Made by a program: the position numbers and the translations under genes. The notes beneath the pieces are model-generated. The model was not told the DNA's origin and did not search any database. It saw only the letters and a list, made by a program, of their open reading frames with translations. A stretch of DNA of 64,000 nt from Rachicladosporium sp. CCFEE 5018 (taxonomy: Eukaryota; Ascomycota; Dothideomycetes; Cladosporiales; Cladosporiaceae). The stretch spans positions 776,791-840,790 of the forward strand of contig KZ111148.1 in NCBI GenBank assembly GCA_002077045.2, in the 5' to 3' direction. Positions 40,562 through 49,723 of the stretch are shown in pieces. Numbering within the stretch: the first letter of the stretch is position 1; each line of letters begins with the position of its first letter.

Positions 40562-41827
40562 CTTGAAAACAAAGGAATCGTTGACTCTTACGATAGGTAC
40601 TGAGAAATTGGGGATGGTCTACCTCATAAACGTAGTCATCTGCGCATGATGGAGCCTACTTGCGGAAACATGCCGCATGTCACTTCAGGGTAGGGAGGTA
40701 TGCAAGGGCAAGCTCATCTAGATCGAAATAAGATGCGTGCGGGGAGCAATTAGCTAGACTTCCAGCTGCGATTTGCGCCATCCTTTTGAGCGGTGACTAG
40801 AGAGAGCTGTCTTCCATGCGCGCCCATTCCGCCCAGAAGACGTAATCAGCGCGGACACGACAGAACGAAAGCAGTCAGCAATACGAAGACCAGGCCACGA
40901 GATGTATGCCTTACGGTCTAGCGAAATTCTCGCAGCCCCGCAAACGTATTCTGGTCGTGTCTGCATCCTACTGCTGAGATTGAGTTCGAGGCACTAGCAT
41001 GACCGTACCGCGTAGCGATGAGAGGGCAGTTCAATGGAGTGTGCTCTTCAGGGCTACCGTTGTGTGGTCAAGGGAGTGCAACTCTTTGTCTGTGCTGAAG
41101 ACTGCTCACTCGTGACCGGGTCAACGCACAGAGGAAGCCAACCCTTGAACTTCATAATACCTCATCCCGTGCATCTCGCGCATGTCGGTTCGCGAACTCA
41201 AACAATCCACAGGCCGCGACTGTAACTGCGCGTTGTGCACGGCGCTCTACAATGAAGCCGACGCGCGGAGAGCTACTTGATTCTTATGCGTACAACTGTC
41301 GATGAACATCGCTTTGCCCTGGCCTCAGAGTAAGCGTGGCCAGACCTGTGGCAGTAGGTAGGGACGCCGACCGAAGCAGCAATCGAGACTGTGAGAGGCA
41401 TTGTCATTGGTCTTGCTACTGAGCCGAGTGCATTAGATCAAATGTAGATCACGCGGTGGCTACGGATCTGTCAGCGATCGGTGAGTTATACGGAGATTAA
41501 GACCGAGCTTGCGTACCAGAGCGAAAACGCACCGCCACGGCCACGCAGGTGCGTGGATATCCCGGATCGTTCGCACTCAAGCCACATGTACTATGCTGTC
41601 GCTGCAGCTCCCTCCAGCTCTTTATGCGGGGTGATCTCAACGTGGGGAACCTTGGAGCCGGACCAGCAGTTCGGTAGCGCATATGCCGCCTCGAGAGCAC
41701 AAGACTCTGCTACACCTAGGGCTCCTTGCGGGTCCTAAAATCCTCAAATTATAACACCATCTGGTGAAGTCAAGTATTCTGTGTCAGAGCCTCAACTCCA
41801 GGCACCGCGTGATCAAGAGTTTCGGTC
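40562..41827. other. Long intergenic region
   Basis: 1.27 kb between divergent GMC and epimerase genes. Only short open frames occur and none is family-like. No repeat or TE remnant was recognised. Confidence 0.4.
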
Positions 41828-42864
41828 ATGTCAAAGAAGGTCTTCTTGATCGGACCAGGATATATCGGTCTCACAGTCCTCGATAACCTGCTCAGCGATG
41901 GCTACGATGTCACAGTACTGGTGCGTCGACAGGAAGCTGCCGAAGAGCTCTCGAAGTCGGGAGTGAAGACAGTCCTCGGCACCCTCGAAGACCACAAGAT
42001 CATTTGCGAAAACACTGCCTCCAGCGACATTGTCATCCACACGGCAACGGCTGACGATATGCCATCAGTCAAGGCAGTAATTGAGGGTATTCGCCAAAGG
42101 TCGTCACAGGGTCAAAAGACGATCTACATCCACACAAGCGGCACGTCATTCCTGAGCGATGACTCCCAATCGGCGTTCAAGTCAGATACAGTCTATCACG
42201 ACGACAAGCCAGAGCAGCTCGACGCACTACCGGACTCCGCCTCACATCGCCTTATCGATCTCGAAATCCTCAAGGCCAGAGCTGAGTTCGGAAATAAGGC
42301 GCTGCTGTGCATCGTTCTGCCGCCGCTTATATACGGCGTGGTCAAGAAGCATAGCAAACTTTCGATCCAGGTGCCTACACTGACCCGCTTCGCCCTGAAG
42401 CACAAGTACGCCGGTTACATCGGGCAAGGCGAAGCAGTATGGTCTACGGTGCATGTTGCCGATCTTGCTCGCGCCTACCTCATGATACTGCATTGGGCAG
42501 AGTCTGCGCCAGACAGCGCCACCACAGGGTCTCCCTACTTCTTCTGCGAGAACGGGGAGGAGATCTCCTGGGGTGACGTAGCAGGCATGATCGGCAAGGG
42601 CCTTCACTCAGCTGGCAAAGTAATGCTGCCTCAGCGAAGGAGATTCCGAGGCAGGAGTATGTTGATGTGTTCGGACCTTACTCAGCCGTCGTGGTAGGCT
42701 CGAATTCGCGGAGTCGAGCCAATCGTGTGCGCGAGCTGGGCTGGTCGCCAAGAGAAAGAAGCATTCGTGAGGCATTTGAGGTGGAGGAACTGCAACTGCT
42801 ACTTGAGGAGACTGGATCTTTTGCCGGGTATGCGAAACCGGCCGCTTCAGGTGCAACTTCATAG
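41828..42864 (+). pseudogene. NAD-dependent epimerase/reductase with an apparent frameshift
   Basis: Extended SDR (NmrA/epimerase-like). The first 264 codons read MSKKVFLIGPGYIGLTVLDNLL (dinucleotide motif GPGYIG), IYIHTSGTSFLSD and LPPLIYG, then EAVWSTVHVADLARAYLMIL and ENGEEISWGDVAGMIGKGLHSAGK. Right after GGC AAA (42614-42619) the frame is lost and would run into an unrelated tail. The family continuation (ASAKEIPR...EYVDVFGPYSAVVVGSNSRSRANRVRELGW...IREAFEVEEL) is intact in another frame from 42622 to the TAG at 42864. One base appears to be missing at about 42620. No usable intron explains it (GTAATG...CTCAG is only 14 nt). It is either a recent pseudogene or a consensus error. Confidence 0.65.
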
Positions 42865-42911
42865 AGAGCTTACATTCCGCATTCCGAATCGTGATTGAAA
42901 AGCTGAACTTA

Positions 42912-43881
42912 CTACGGTACTTTTCGGCCATCTTCCCATTCATAGAACCCACTCCCACTCTTCACGCCCAGCTTCTTCTCAGCGATATACTCGTCCAGTA
43001 GTCGTCGCGGCGCGGTGGGCACGCCATCGCGAACGTCGGCATAATGTTACTCGATGTCTCGCACGACATCCAGGCCCACAACGTCCATCTGCTCGCAAGG
43101 ACCTTTGGGCGTCTTGAGCACGTCTTTGAAAATGCCATCAATCTCGGCCGGCGTGGCAACGCCCTCGGAGAGAGCGAGTAATGTTTCACGCTTGATCGCA
43201 GCCCATATGCGATTGTAGATGTAGCCGGTTGAGGACTTCCGTACGTGGAAGGGTGAGAAGCCGTGAGCAGAGCACTCAGACATCAGCTTGTCGATGATGT
43301 GCGAAGGCATTTCGGGAGTTCCCATCACTTCAATGGCAGACGTTTCGGGCGGCCAGTAGGAGTGTAGGCTCACGAATCGGGATTGGTTCCTGAGATCTAG
43401 GCCCCGGATGATCTCGTCTATCGTGTAGCTACTTGAATTCGATGCAATTACTGTGGAAGGGCTAGAGACGTCGTGCATCTTCTGTATCGTCTCGCGCTTT
43501 AGGGCAAGCTTTTCTGGGACGCACTGTCGCGATCAGCTTGCTGTGGGCTCCACTCGGGCCCCTCGGGAGCATACTTCGAGCACCAGCCATGAGTCCGACA
43601 CTGCGTCCTTAAGTGACTCCGCTGGTAGAGTCCGCACTTCGCCCCATTTCGGGGGCTTCTGCTCAGTCCATGTCGACTGGTACTTCTGTATCTCTTCGTA
43701 GGCTCGGTCAAGCTGGTTTTGGTCTTTGTCTACGAGATGTACTGGCCGGCCTTGGCGACTCCACTACGGCCGTCAGTAGGATATTGTGCAGAGATCATGG
43801 GCTCATACCGACCATGAACGCGAGTCGGCGGCCCTGCGTGCCCGCTCCGAGCAGAGTTACTGCTCGTCCTGCGGACGCCAT
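42912..43881 (-). pseudogene. 3-hydroxyacyl-CoA dehydrogenase-like protein with in-frame stop
   Basis: Exons 43813..43881, 43575..43763 and 43523 downwards, with introns of 49 and 51 nt. N-terminal TLLGAGTQGRRLAFM joins WSRQGRPVHLVD (NAD fold). Then come LVLE-CVPEKLALKRETIQKM, ASNSSSYTIDEI, SLHSYWPPETSAIEVMGTPE, STGYIYNRIWAAIKRE and PCEQMDVVGLDVV. Homologous sequence continues past a TAA at 43047-43049: HYADVRDG...RRLLDEYIAEKKLGVKSGSGFYEWEDG, to a TAG at 42912-42914. That is the usual C-terminus of the 3-hydroxyacyl-CoA/L-gulonate 3-dehydrogenase family. The TAA sits where an Glu or Gln codon is expected. The shortened product would be about 230 aa and lack about 45 residues. Confidence 0.7.
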
Positions 43882-44306
43882 GGTACTGCGGACTTGTGAT
43901 TCACTGTGGGCGGGACTCTGATCACCTTGGCGCTCGTCAATTTTAATGACTTAGTGAAGCAAAGAAACAGAGAGATTTACATTACACTTGGGATCAGCGA
44001 GACATCGTCGATGCGAAGTCGGGGTGCAGGATATCTGATGGCAAAGGGACTGGACTGAATGTCCCCTAGGTCCAGGTCGTTCACGAGCGGCCTTTCCCGC
44101 CAAGACTTCAGTCGACCTCGCTTCGTGATGATCCAATGAACAACATGGCGATGCTCAGCACTCCTTCTCTACACACTATAAGATATTCAATTTCAAAGGA
44201 GTAGTGCAGCACCAGACGCATCTTGTCCTTTTTCAACCGCTACAGAGGTACTTGTATGATGAAGTTGCACAACTTCTCCCAGTTTCTTCTCTCGCTGTCT
44301 CCCACC
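43882..44306. promoter_or_regulatory. Divergent promoter region with TATA element
   Basis: Spacer between the dehydrogenase-like gene and the cyclotransferase gene. TATAAGA at 44177-44183 lies 130 bp upstream of the chosen ATG. Confidence 0.4.
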
Positions 44307-44897
44307 ATGGCTCCCTCATCTACCACTACTAGCAAGAGCGCTACGGTCTACTTTGGCTATGGCAGCAATCTCTGGCAGCACCAGATGGTGCAGCGATGTC
44401 CTACGTCTCAGTACCTTGGAGTGGCTCGCCTCAACAACTTCCAATGGATCATCAACGAGCGAGGCTATGCTAACGTAGTGGAGGTCAACACTACCGACGT
44501 GAACCCTGTGGCATACGAGCATGAAGTCTGGGGACTGGTATACATTCTCAAGCCGAAAGACGAAAGAAATCTCGACCGCAATGAAGGCGTGCCCGTTGCG
44601 TACACCAAGGAGATGCTCCCGTGTGACTATTGGCCCGCTGGTAAGCATGGCGCCAACATTAGTCTGACGCCCGGAAAGACCGAGATGTTGGTGTACATCA
44701 ATCGCAATCAGACTCGAGCAGACAAGCCGAAGCATGAGTACATCTACCGCATGAACATGGGTATCGCGGACGCGCTTAAAGAGGGCGTGCCGCAGGCTTA
44801 CGTTGACAAGGTGATGAGGAAGTTCATACCTGCAGTTGCGAGCCAGGAGGTGGAAGAACTTGCGAGACGACAGGCTCTCGAGTTCGAAGAGGAGTGA
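44307..44897 (+). CDS. Gamma-glutamylcyclotransferase-like protein
   Basis: 196 aa from the ATG at 44307 in a strong CACCATGG context. An in-frame ATG at 44256 would add 17 residues. The GGCT fold is shown by the substrate loop VYFGYGSNLW near the N-terminus and the catalytic-Glu region KDERNLDRNEGVPVAY. There is a WGLVYIL strand before it and a C-terminal helical segment with PQAYVDKVMRKFIP. Enzymes of this family release 5-oxoproline from gamma-glutamyl amino acids. The call is to fold and family; the exact substrate is inferred. Confidence 0.82.
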   Translation: MAPSSTTTSKSATVYFGYGSNLWQHQMVQRCPTSQYLGVARLNNFQWIINERGYANVVEVNTTDVNPVAYEHEVWGLVYILKPKDERNLDRNEGVPVAYTKEMLPCDYWPAGKHGANISLTPGKTEMLVYINRNQTRADKPKHEYIYRMNMGIADALKEGVPQAYVDKVMRKFIPAVASQEVEELARRQALEFEEE

Positions 44898-45399
44898 TGA
44901 GGTTGCAGCAGTACTATGTCGCATGCACGACCGCCATGAACCATCCCGCATAAAAGCGAACTTGGACACTGTGGACACTCAAGCGCACTGGGACAGCTCT
45001 AACCCACCTCAGCGCTCACACTCATCGCTGTCGCTCGGCGTGCGTAGTGTCTAGTGGACCGCAGCATGCATGGCCGCCTGCAAGAAACTCGGAGAGCGCC
45101 GAGCAAATCACGGCATGGCATCACGTGACTGAAACACAATTTCTAGCCTGCTAGCCTAGATGTCTACTTACAACGCTTACTTGGATCTCGATCCGTCAGT
45201 GTGAAGGGGAGCATCGAGACATTGGCTTCAACAAGATTCGGTGGTGACTCGCGATACACCGCTCGGGAACAAAGAACGACCACCGGATATGGACGTTGGA
45301 CAACAATGGCCAAGTCAGGTTCTCGTCGGTGGATATGCGTCGTCGGTGCATTGAGGATCTCGAGGCTCGCGTCATGTGTACAAATCAGGACGCGACACC
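44898..45399. other. Intergenic region with a TCACGTGA palindrome
   Basis: 502 bp with no gene. A perfect TCACGTGA lies at 45121-45128. Confidence 0.4.
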
Positions 45400-46515
45400 A
45401 TGAGCGACTCCGATGACACTTATACCACGACCGCCAGCAGTAGCAGCGGCGGCGGAGGCGATGGAAACGGCGGTGTAATTGGTGGCAATGAGAGCAGCCC
45501 TAGTGACGGTAGTAGCGACTCCGAAGAGACCGACCCTGAAGAAATCGACCCTGAAGAAATCGACCCTGGAGAGACCGACCCTGAAGAGACCGACACCGAA
45601 AGCGAGGACGACGAATGTTACGACCGCTTCAATGCCGAGCGACTCAGGAGGGCTTTTCATTTCAATGCCGCAGCTTACGGGATGCCATTCCCTGCTTGCG
45701 TCGCAGATGGAAAGCCGTGCAGGGAAAGAGGAGATGCAGGCCATACAGCTCTCGACGGCCTTGTGAAACGCCCTTTCCAGACTTGCGATTCATGCGATGC
45801 CAAGGGTCGAAGGATGTTTACACTCGGGACTCGTCATGCGAATGGCAGGACTTATCCACCGGGCACCCTGATCGGGTTGCTGTGGCGCGCTGATCTGACA
45901 GGGGCACACGACCGTGGTCATCTCTGCCGGCAATGCACGCGCATGGAGATCAGGTCTTACTGGGACCGCAGAATACTGGAGAATCAACGCCCGGCCACTG
46001 CCGCTCTCACCTGTACCTGCGTGCGACGAATACAGCGAGCATCAGGAACACTATGCCTCACTCACAGGGAAGAGCTATACATTGAAATTGAAGACGCCAG
46101 CGATGCGAATGCTGGACCAGGTGGTTGGCTATCTCACCTGTACAGACGCAACGGCCAAGCCAGGCAAACACCCAATTGCACTACCCTCGGCATCCGGCCC
46201 ACGAATCATGTCCAGATGCAGAACGCTTGCCGCTGCGGGGAGAATATTTCCCAGATATTTCAGCCCTTCAGCGCTTCGTCAAACAGCCCCGGCCCAGGTG
46301 GCAATCCGGTGGCATTGTGCACTGCTTGCAGCGGCGTCCACGTTGATGATAATTATGCTTGGGTCCGGCGGGGCGAATTCGATCGACGTGTGCGTGGCCA
46401 AAATGGAGAACGCCGGAGTACCAGAATTGCTCGACAGCGGGCAAATGCTCCGATACCAGCGCGCCCACCCCCAGACTTGAGACTCGGACGTGTCGTTCCC
46501 GTGATTCAATTCTGA
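45400..46515 (+). CDS. Hypothetical Cys-rich protein with acidic 5-residue repeats
   Basis: 371 aa from the ATG at 45400 (ACACCATGAGC). The frame is open 24 nt further upstream but without ATG. The N-terminus is Ser/Gly-rich, then five tandem copies of a pentapeptide like EEIDP/EETDP encoded by 15-bp units (45523-45597). The rest contains several CxxC and CxC pairs: TCDSCDAKG, LCRQCTRM, CTCVRR, ACRCGE, LCTACSG. These are compatible with zinc binding. The C-terminus is Arg-rich. I do not recognise the family and see no signal peptide. The long uninterrupted frame and the regular Cys spacing support a real gene. Confidence 0.6.
   Translation: MSDSDDTYTTTASSSSGGGGDGNGGVIGGNESSPSDGSSDSEETDPEEIDPEEIDPGETDPEETDTESEDDECYDRFNAERLRRAFHFNAAAYGMPFPACVADGKPCRERGDAGHTALDGLVKRPFQTCDSCDAKGRRMFTLGTRHANGRTYPPGTLIGLLWRADLTGAHDRGHLCRQCTRMEIRSYWDRRILENQRPATAALTCTCVRRIQRASGTLCLTHREELYIEIEDASDANAGPGGWLSHLYRRNGQARQTPNCTTLGIRPTNHVQMQNACRCGENISQIFQPFSASSNSPGPGGNPVALCTACSGVHVDDNYAWVRRGEFDRRVRGQNGERRSTRIARQRANAPIPARPPPDLRLGRVVPVIQF
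45523..45597 (+). repeat. Tandem 15-bp repeat, 5 copies
   Basis: Five adjacent 15-bp units of the form GAAGARAYCGACCCT encode EE(I/T)DP. The first unit starts at 45523, and the fourth and fifth are slightly diverged. The in-frame unit length allows copy-number change without a frameshift. Confidence 0.85.
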
Positions 46516-46602
46516 GTGAATGACAAGGTGGATCGAGGCCAAGTTGCCTGCAAGACACCTACGTATAGTGGCGGCTCTTTACATCACAGCGCGATGACTG
46601 CC

Positions 46603-46890
46603 TTACAGTTGATGCCCCGACTTCTGCACCGCCTTACGATAGCTCTCCGTTGCCTCACAATCCTTGATATACTTCTCAGTCCTCTCAAACTTCCGCCCCT
46701 TCGTTCCCAGCTCCCTCGCCAGAATGAACACAAGCTAGAAATGCATGCTGATATCAGCAGCCGTAACCTCATCCCCAAAGAGGAACTTGCCGCTAGACTT
46801 CGTGAGCTCGGCTTCGAAGTACTCGAGATCCTTGATCACGTTCTTGGACAACCCGGCTTCGGTTTCTTCGACGTTGCCGGACTTTTGGTT
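46603..46890 (-). pseudogene. Glutathione S-transferase C-terminal fragment, in-frame stop, cut by gap
   Basis: Minus-strand reading from the gap: KNVIKDLEYFEAELTKSSGKFLFGDEVTAADISMHF, then a TAG (46735-46737), then LVFILARELGTKGRKFERTEKYIKDCEATESYRKAVQKSG in the same frame to TAA at 46603-46605. This is the all-helical GST C-terminal domain: F-FGD-TAADI-M-F is the N-capping region, and the last helix is intact. The stop replaces the residue that is usually Ser in MHFS. The thioredoxin-like N-terminal half would lie in or across the N-gap. It is either a nonsense pseudogene or a base error beside the gap. Confidence 0.7.
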
Positions 46891-46990
46891 NNNNNNNNNN
46901 NNNNNNNNNNNNNNNNNNNNNNNNNNNNNNNNNNNNNNNNNNNNNNNNNNNNNNNNNNNNNNNNNNNNNNNNNNNNNNNNNNNNNNNNNN
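46891..46990. other. Assembly gap (100 N)
   Basis: Exactly 100 N residues, the conventional placeholder for a scaffold gap of unknown size. It separates two divergent truncated genes (GST on the left, ketopantoate reductase on the right), so both 5' ends and their promoters are missing here. Confidence 0.99.
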
Positions 46991-47578
46991 ATCGAGCATG
47001 ACTTCGAAGACAAGCTGGTCGTGGGAGCATTTCGAAACCCTGGCACCAGCGCAGCACTCTCCAATGCACGTGCTCGGGATTTCGTAGGACATTACTCTGC
47101 CGGAGGCAAGACAGTGTGCGAATACACAGCCGACGCCAATCGCTCGAGATGGGAGAAGCTGGTGTACAACGCCACCATGAATCCCATCTGCGCCATTCTG
47201 CGTACTGACACAGCCACCCTTCGTCTCTCGGACAGCATAGAGAACTTAGTCCGGCCTGCGATGGAAGAGATCAGAGCTGCCGCTTCAGCCAATGGCTACA
47301 ATTTGGATGCCTCCATCGCACAGAGAATGATCGAAATGGACCCAATGGAGATCTTCTTCAAGCCCTCCATGTGTAGGGACGCATTGAAGGGTAATCTGAT
47401 CGAGTTCGAATATCTCGTGGGCGAGCCGCTTAGAGCGGGTAAGAAGCACGGCGTGGCGATGCCTGTTCTCACTGTCATATACGATATGTGCAAGATGCTG
47501 CAGTGGCAACTGAAGGCGGCTCGCGAAGGCCGTAGTCAGGAGGACATGTTGAAGGTGTACGATAGTGGCAAGCCATGA
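46991..47578 (+). CDS. 2-dehydropantoate 2-reductase family protein, 5' truncated by the gap
   Basis: The right side of the gap reads straight into the C-terminal two thirds of an ApbA/PanE-type protein: VVGAFRNPGT..., then the helical domain WEKLVYNATMNPICAILRTDTATLRL, ENLVRPAMEEIRAAASANGY and DPMEIFFKPSMCRDALKGNLIEFEYLVGEPLRAGKKHGVAMPVLTVIYDMCKMLQWQL. About 195 residues are visible, ending YDSGKP. The N-terminal Rossmann half (GxGxxG) must lie in the gap. Fungal paralogs of this family are numerous, so a role in pantothenate synthesis is not certain. Confidence 0.85.
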   Translation: MEHDFEDKLVVGAFRNPGTSAALSNARARDFVGHYSAGGKTVCEYTADANRSRWEKLVYNATMNPICAILRTDTATLRLSDSIENLVRPAMEEIRAAASANGYNLDASIAQRMIEMDPMEIFFKPSMCRDALKGNLIEFEYLVGEPLRAGKKHGVAMPVLTVIYDMCKMLQWQLKAAREGRSQEDMLKVYDSGKP

Positions 47579-47905
47579 TCGGACATGCTTACGTCCTCGA
47601 GGAAGACGCAATCCGGCACAGGTGACAGCGCCTTGTCGATGACTCGATGGTGAATTGCCCACGGTTGAGGTTGCGCGGGTAGAGTGAGATTTTATATAGA
47701 TAACTTATTGTGATGAGAAGAGGAGAAGAGGGCCTTTGAGACGCGCCCCGCGAAAGTGACACGCGGGGGCTTGGCGCTGTTCGATTGTCCCCAGCGAGTG
47801 TCGAAGGCTTCTGTCATTGTTGGACTCTCTCACCTTGGCGAATAACTTCATCACACATCGTGCCTATTCCCTCACATAGACCAAGAAGCCCGCCAGCATT
47901 GGCGC
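47579..47905. other. Intergenic spacer
   Basis: 327 bp between the ketopantoate reductase-like gene and the EXPERA gene, same strand. No gene or clear promoter element apart from AT-rich segments near 47690-47710. Confidence 0.4.
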
Positions 47906-48569
47906 ATGATGTCGATCCTCTCACGGAAGCGCGATTTGCTCTATCTTGCTTTCTTCATCATCCACATCCCCGTCCTATTCTGTGAGATATCTCAGCTTGA
48001 ACTAGGAGAGCACGATCGCTGATGGCCTGCTCGTAGGCGTCGACCTCGCATCGCTGTACCCAGATTCGATCAAGCCGGCGTTTCTGGTCAAGGTTCATGA
48101 GTACCAGGTAACGACCTACGCTGACAGATTCTTCTCTGAGCCTCCCGCGTGGTTCGGGGTGTACATATGGATGGAAGCACTGTACCATGTGCCGCTGTCG
48201 TTCTGGGCAATCGGAGCACTGCTGAGAAGTGCGTTGTGCTATCCTCATGCTGGTCTGATGTGACGGCTGACGATCTTCGTAGATGATCCCAAAGTCCCAC
48301 TTCATCTGTTGGTATACGCAGTACAGACTGTCATCACCACCACTACGTGTATCGCGGACTTCTTGAGCTGGAGTGACTACGAGAACCAGCAGAAAATAGA
48401 GCTCATGAAGCTCTACGTCCCGTACTTGGCATTATGTGAGTGTGCTTTGACATCATCTCCCGCTACCGCCACTGATCGAACTGCAGCTGTGTTCATGGGA
48501 GTGGACATGTTTGGTCGACTTAGTCAGAGCATCGACCGACGGCGACTTGATCCCAGCAAGACGAAATGA
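47906..48569 (+). CDS. EXPERA-domain membrane protein (TMEM97/sigma-2 receptor-like)
   Basis: A small four-helix ER membrane protein missed by simple frame calling. join(47906..47981,48037..48228,48283..48435,48487..48569), 167 aa. TM1 RKRDLLYLAFFIIHIPVLF joins VDLASLYPDSIKPAFL; then ALYHVPLSFWAIGALL; VPLHLLVYAVQTVITTTTCIADFL; and YVPYLALSVFMGVDMFGRL. This is the order of the TMEM97/EXPERA family. Introns are 55, 54 and 51 nt with GTGAGA, GTGCGT and GTGAGT donors. The C-terminus is Arg/Lys-rich (RRRLDPSKTK), suitable for ER retention. Animal homologs affect cholesterol handling; the role here is unknown. ATG at 47906 or 47909. Confidence 0.85.
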
Positions 48570-48655
48570 GATGACATCTTGTATCTGCCTTGACACTTGC
48601 TGCTACATGACACTGTCGAATTATCTCGAAAACCTTCAGCAATCATTCTTCGCAC

Positions 48656-49258
48656 TCACACCGAGATAGGCTGCGGTGCTCCAGGCTGAGCCTTATGCGA
48701 TATCCTTCCTGCAGGCAGAAAGAACAGTGCAATGAGCGCACCGCCACGCACCTCCGGATAGTGATGCGTCCCAGCGCCTGGAGACGTCCACCCTATACCC
48801 TGCCATCCGCTCATGCCCATGATCTGTGCACCCTCATCGAGAGGGATCACGCAATTAATCTCACCGTAAGGATGCAGATGGTACTGCCCTCGGTAGGTCT
48901 TATCATTCTCACTACTCATGTACACTGTAGTGATGCTGAAGAAGCGGTTTTCTGCCGATGGTGGGCTGACTCTAGTGCGGCGATATTTTGGGCCGTCGAG
49001 CTCATCTGTGGCCACCCAATCTTCGTTGTTGTTCACGCCCTTGCGGATTAAGTCTGCCATGTCGTCGAATATTGGCGTGCCGGCGCCGTATTCCTCGTTC
49101 AAGCGCTTCTCGAGACCTTTGCCCGGAGTCCTGTTTGCGTTGTCAGACCCACCATGGCACGGGAACAAGCTTACGTACAGATCCTCTACTTCGGAAAAGA
49201 AGTCACGCGCTCTGTTGAGCAGCTTCTGCAAGTTGGGGTGTACATTCTCGTCCGCCAT
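48656..49258 (-). CDS. Cupin protein, 4-hydroxylaminobenzoate lyase-like (DUF4863 type)
   Basis: A 200-aa protein with a helical N-terminus (ENVHPNLQKLLNRARDFFSEVEDLY) and a cupin core. The core shows YHLHPYGEINCVIPLDEGAQ (metal-type His/Glu), GWTSPGAGTHHYPEV and GGALIALFFLPAGRI. The pattern resembles the p-hydroxylaminobenzoate lyase/DUF4863 family. A short segment after DLY begins GTAAGC and ends AACAG, but removing it would break the frame, so no intron is placed. Function is inferred by fold; a nitroaromatic role is not demonstrated. Confidence 0.68.
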   Translation of the reverse strand: MADENVHPNLQKLLNRARDFFSEVEDLYVSLFPCHGGSDNANRTPGKGLEKRLNEEYGAGTPIFDDMADLIRKGVNNNEDWVATDELDGPKYRRTRVSPPSAENRFFSITTVYMSSENDKTYRGQYHLHPYGEINCVIPLDEGAQIMGMSGWQGIGWTSPGAGTHHYPEVRGGALIALFFLPAGRISHKAQPGAPQPISV

Positions 49259-49723
49259 GTTGAAGTAAGGAGACAGTGTTACTTGGGTGACTTCGACGTG
49301 ACAGTTGGGAGGTCTGATAACGAGCTCGTGTGCCAGATTTTCGCTGCGAAGTCAACAGATTCTCGGACGACGAACAGAGTTTATATCACGTCGAGCTCTA
49401 CTTGACCCCGAACGATCACGCAGATTATTCAGTATCTGGATCCTGGAACGATATACCGAACGAGCAAGCTGTGGGCGAGATTGCGATGTTCTCATGTGAG
49501 CCTGTATCGCACTAGCCGAAAAGAGTATCGCAGTCAGCCACCGGCAGAGTACGGAATTGATTGAGTTTCACAGACGATCGAGCTATCCTCCGTGCACTAA
49601 ATTGTCGAGGGCATATAAGGTAGACCAGACCATGTATGAGGCACGACGCTGCCTAAGACAGAAACCTGTACTCATGTTCGGGTCTCTTATCACTTCCGAC
49701 CAGTGCTGACGACAGCTGCCAAT
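49259..49723. other. Intergenic region between divergent cupin and MDR genes
   Basis: 465 bp. A 61-codon frame at 49330-49515 looks slightly protein-like (PDFRCEVNRFSDDEQSLYHVE) but has no recognised family or intron support, so it is not called. Confidence 0.4.

Noticed and set aside
42600..43060. Repeat-induced point mutation as the cause of the stop codons
   Set aside because: Flanking codons are normal and TpA is not visibly elevated; only isolated lesions are seen.
44316..44978. 220-codon minus-strand frame
   Set aside because: Antisense shadow of the gamma-glutamylcyclotransferase-like gene.
49130..49175. Possible intron (GTAAGC...AACAG) in the cupin gene
   Set aside because: Removing 44 nt breaks the frame of the conserved PGKGLEKRLNEEYG segment; the unspliced frame is consistent.
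49330..49515. 61-codon frame in the cupin-MDR spacer
   Set aside because: Slightly protein-like but without a family, promoter or intron support.
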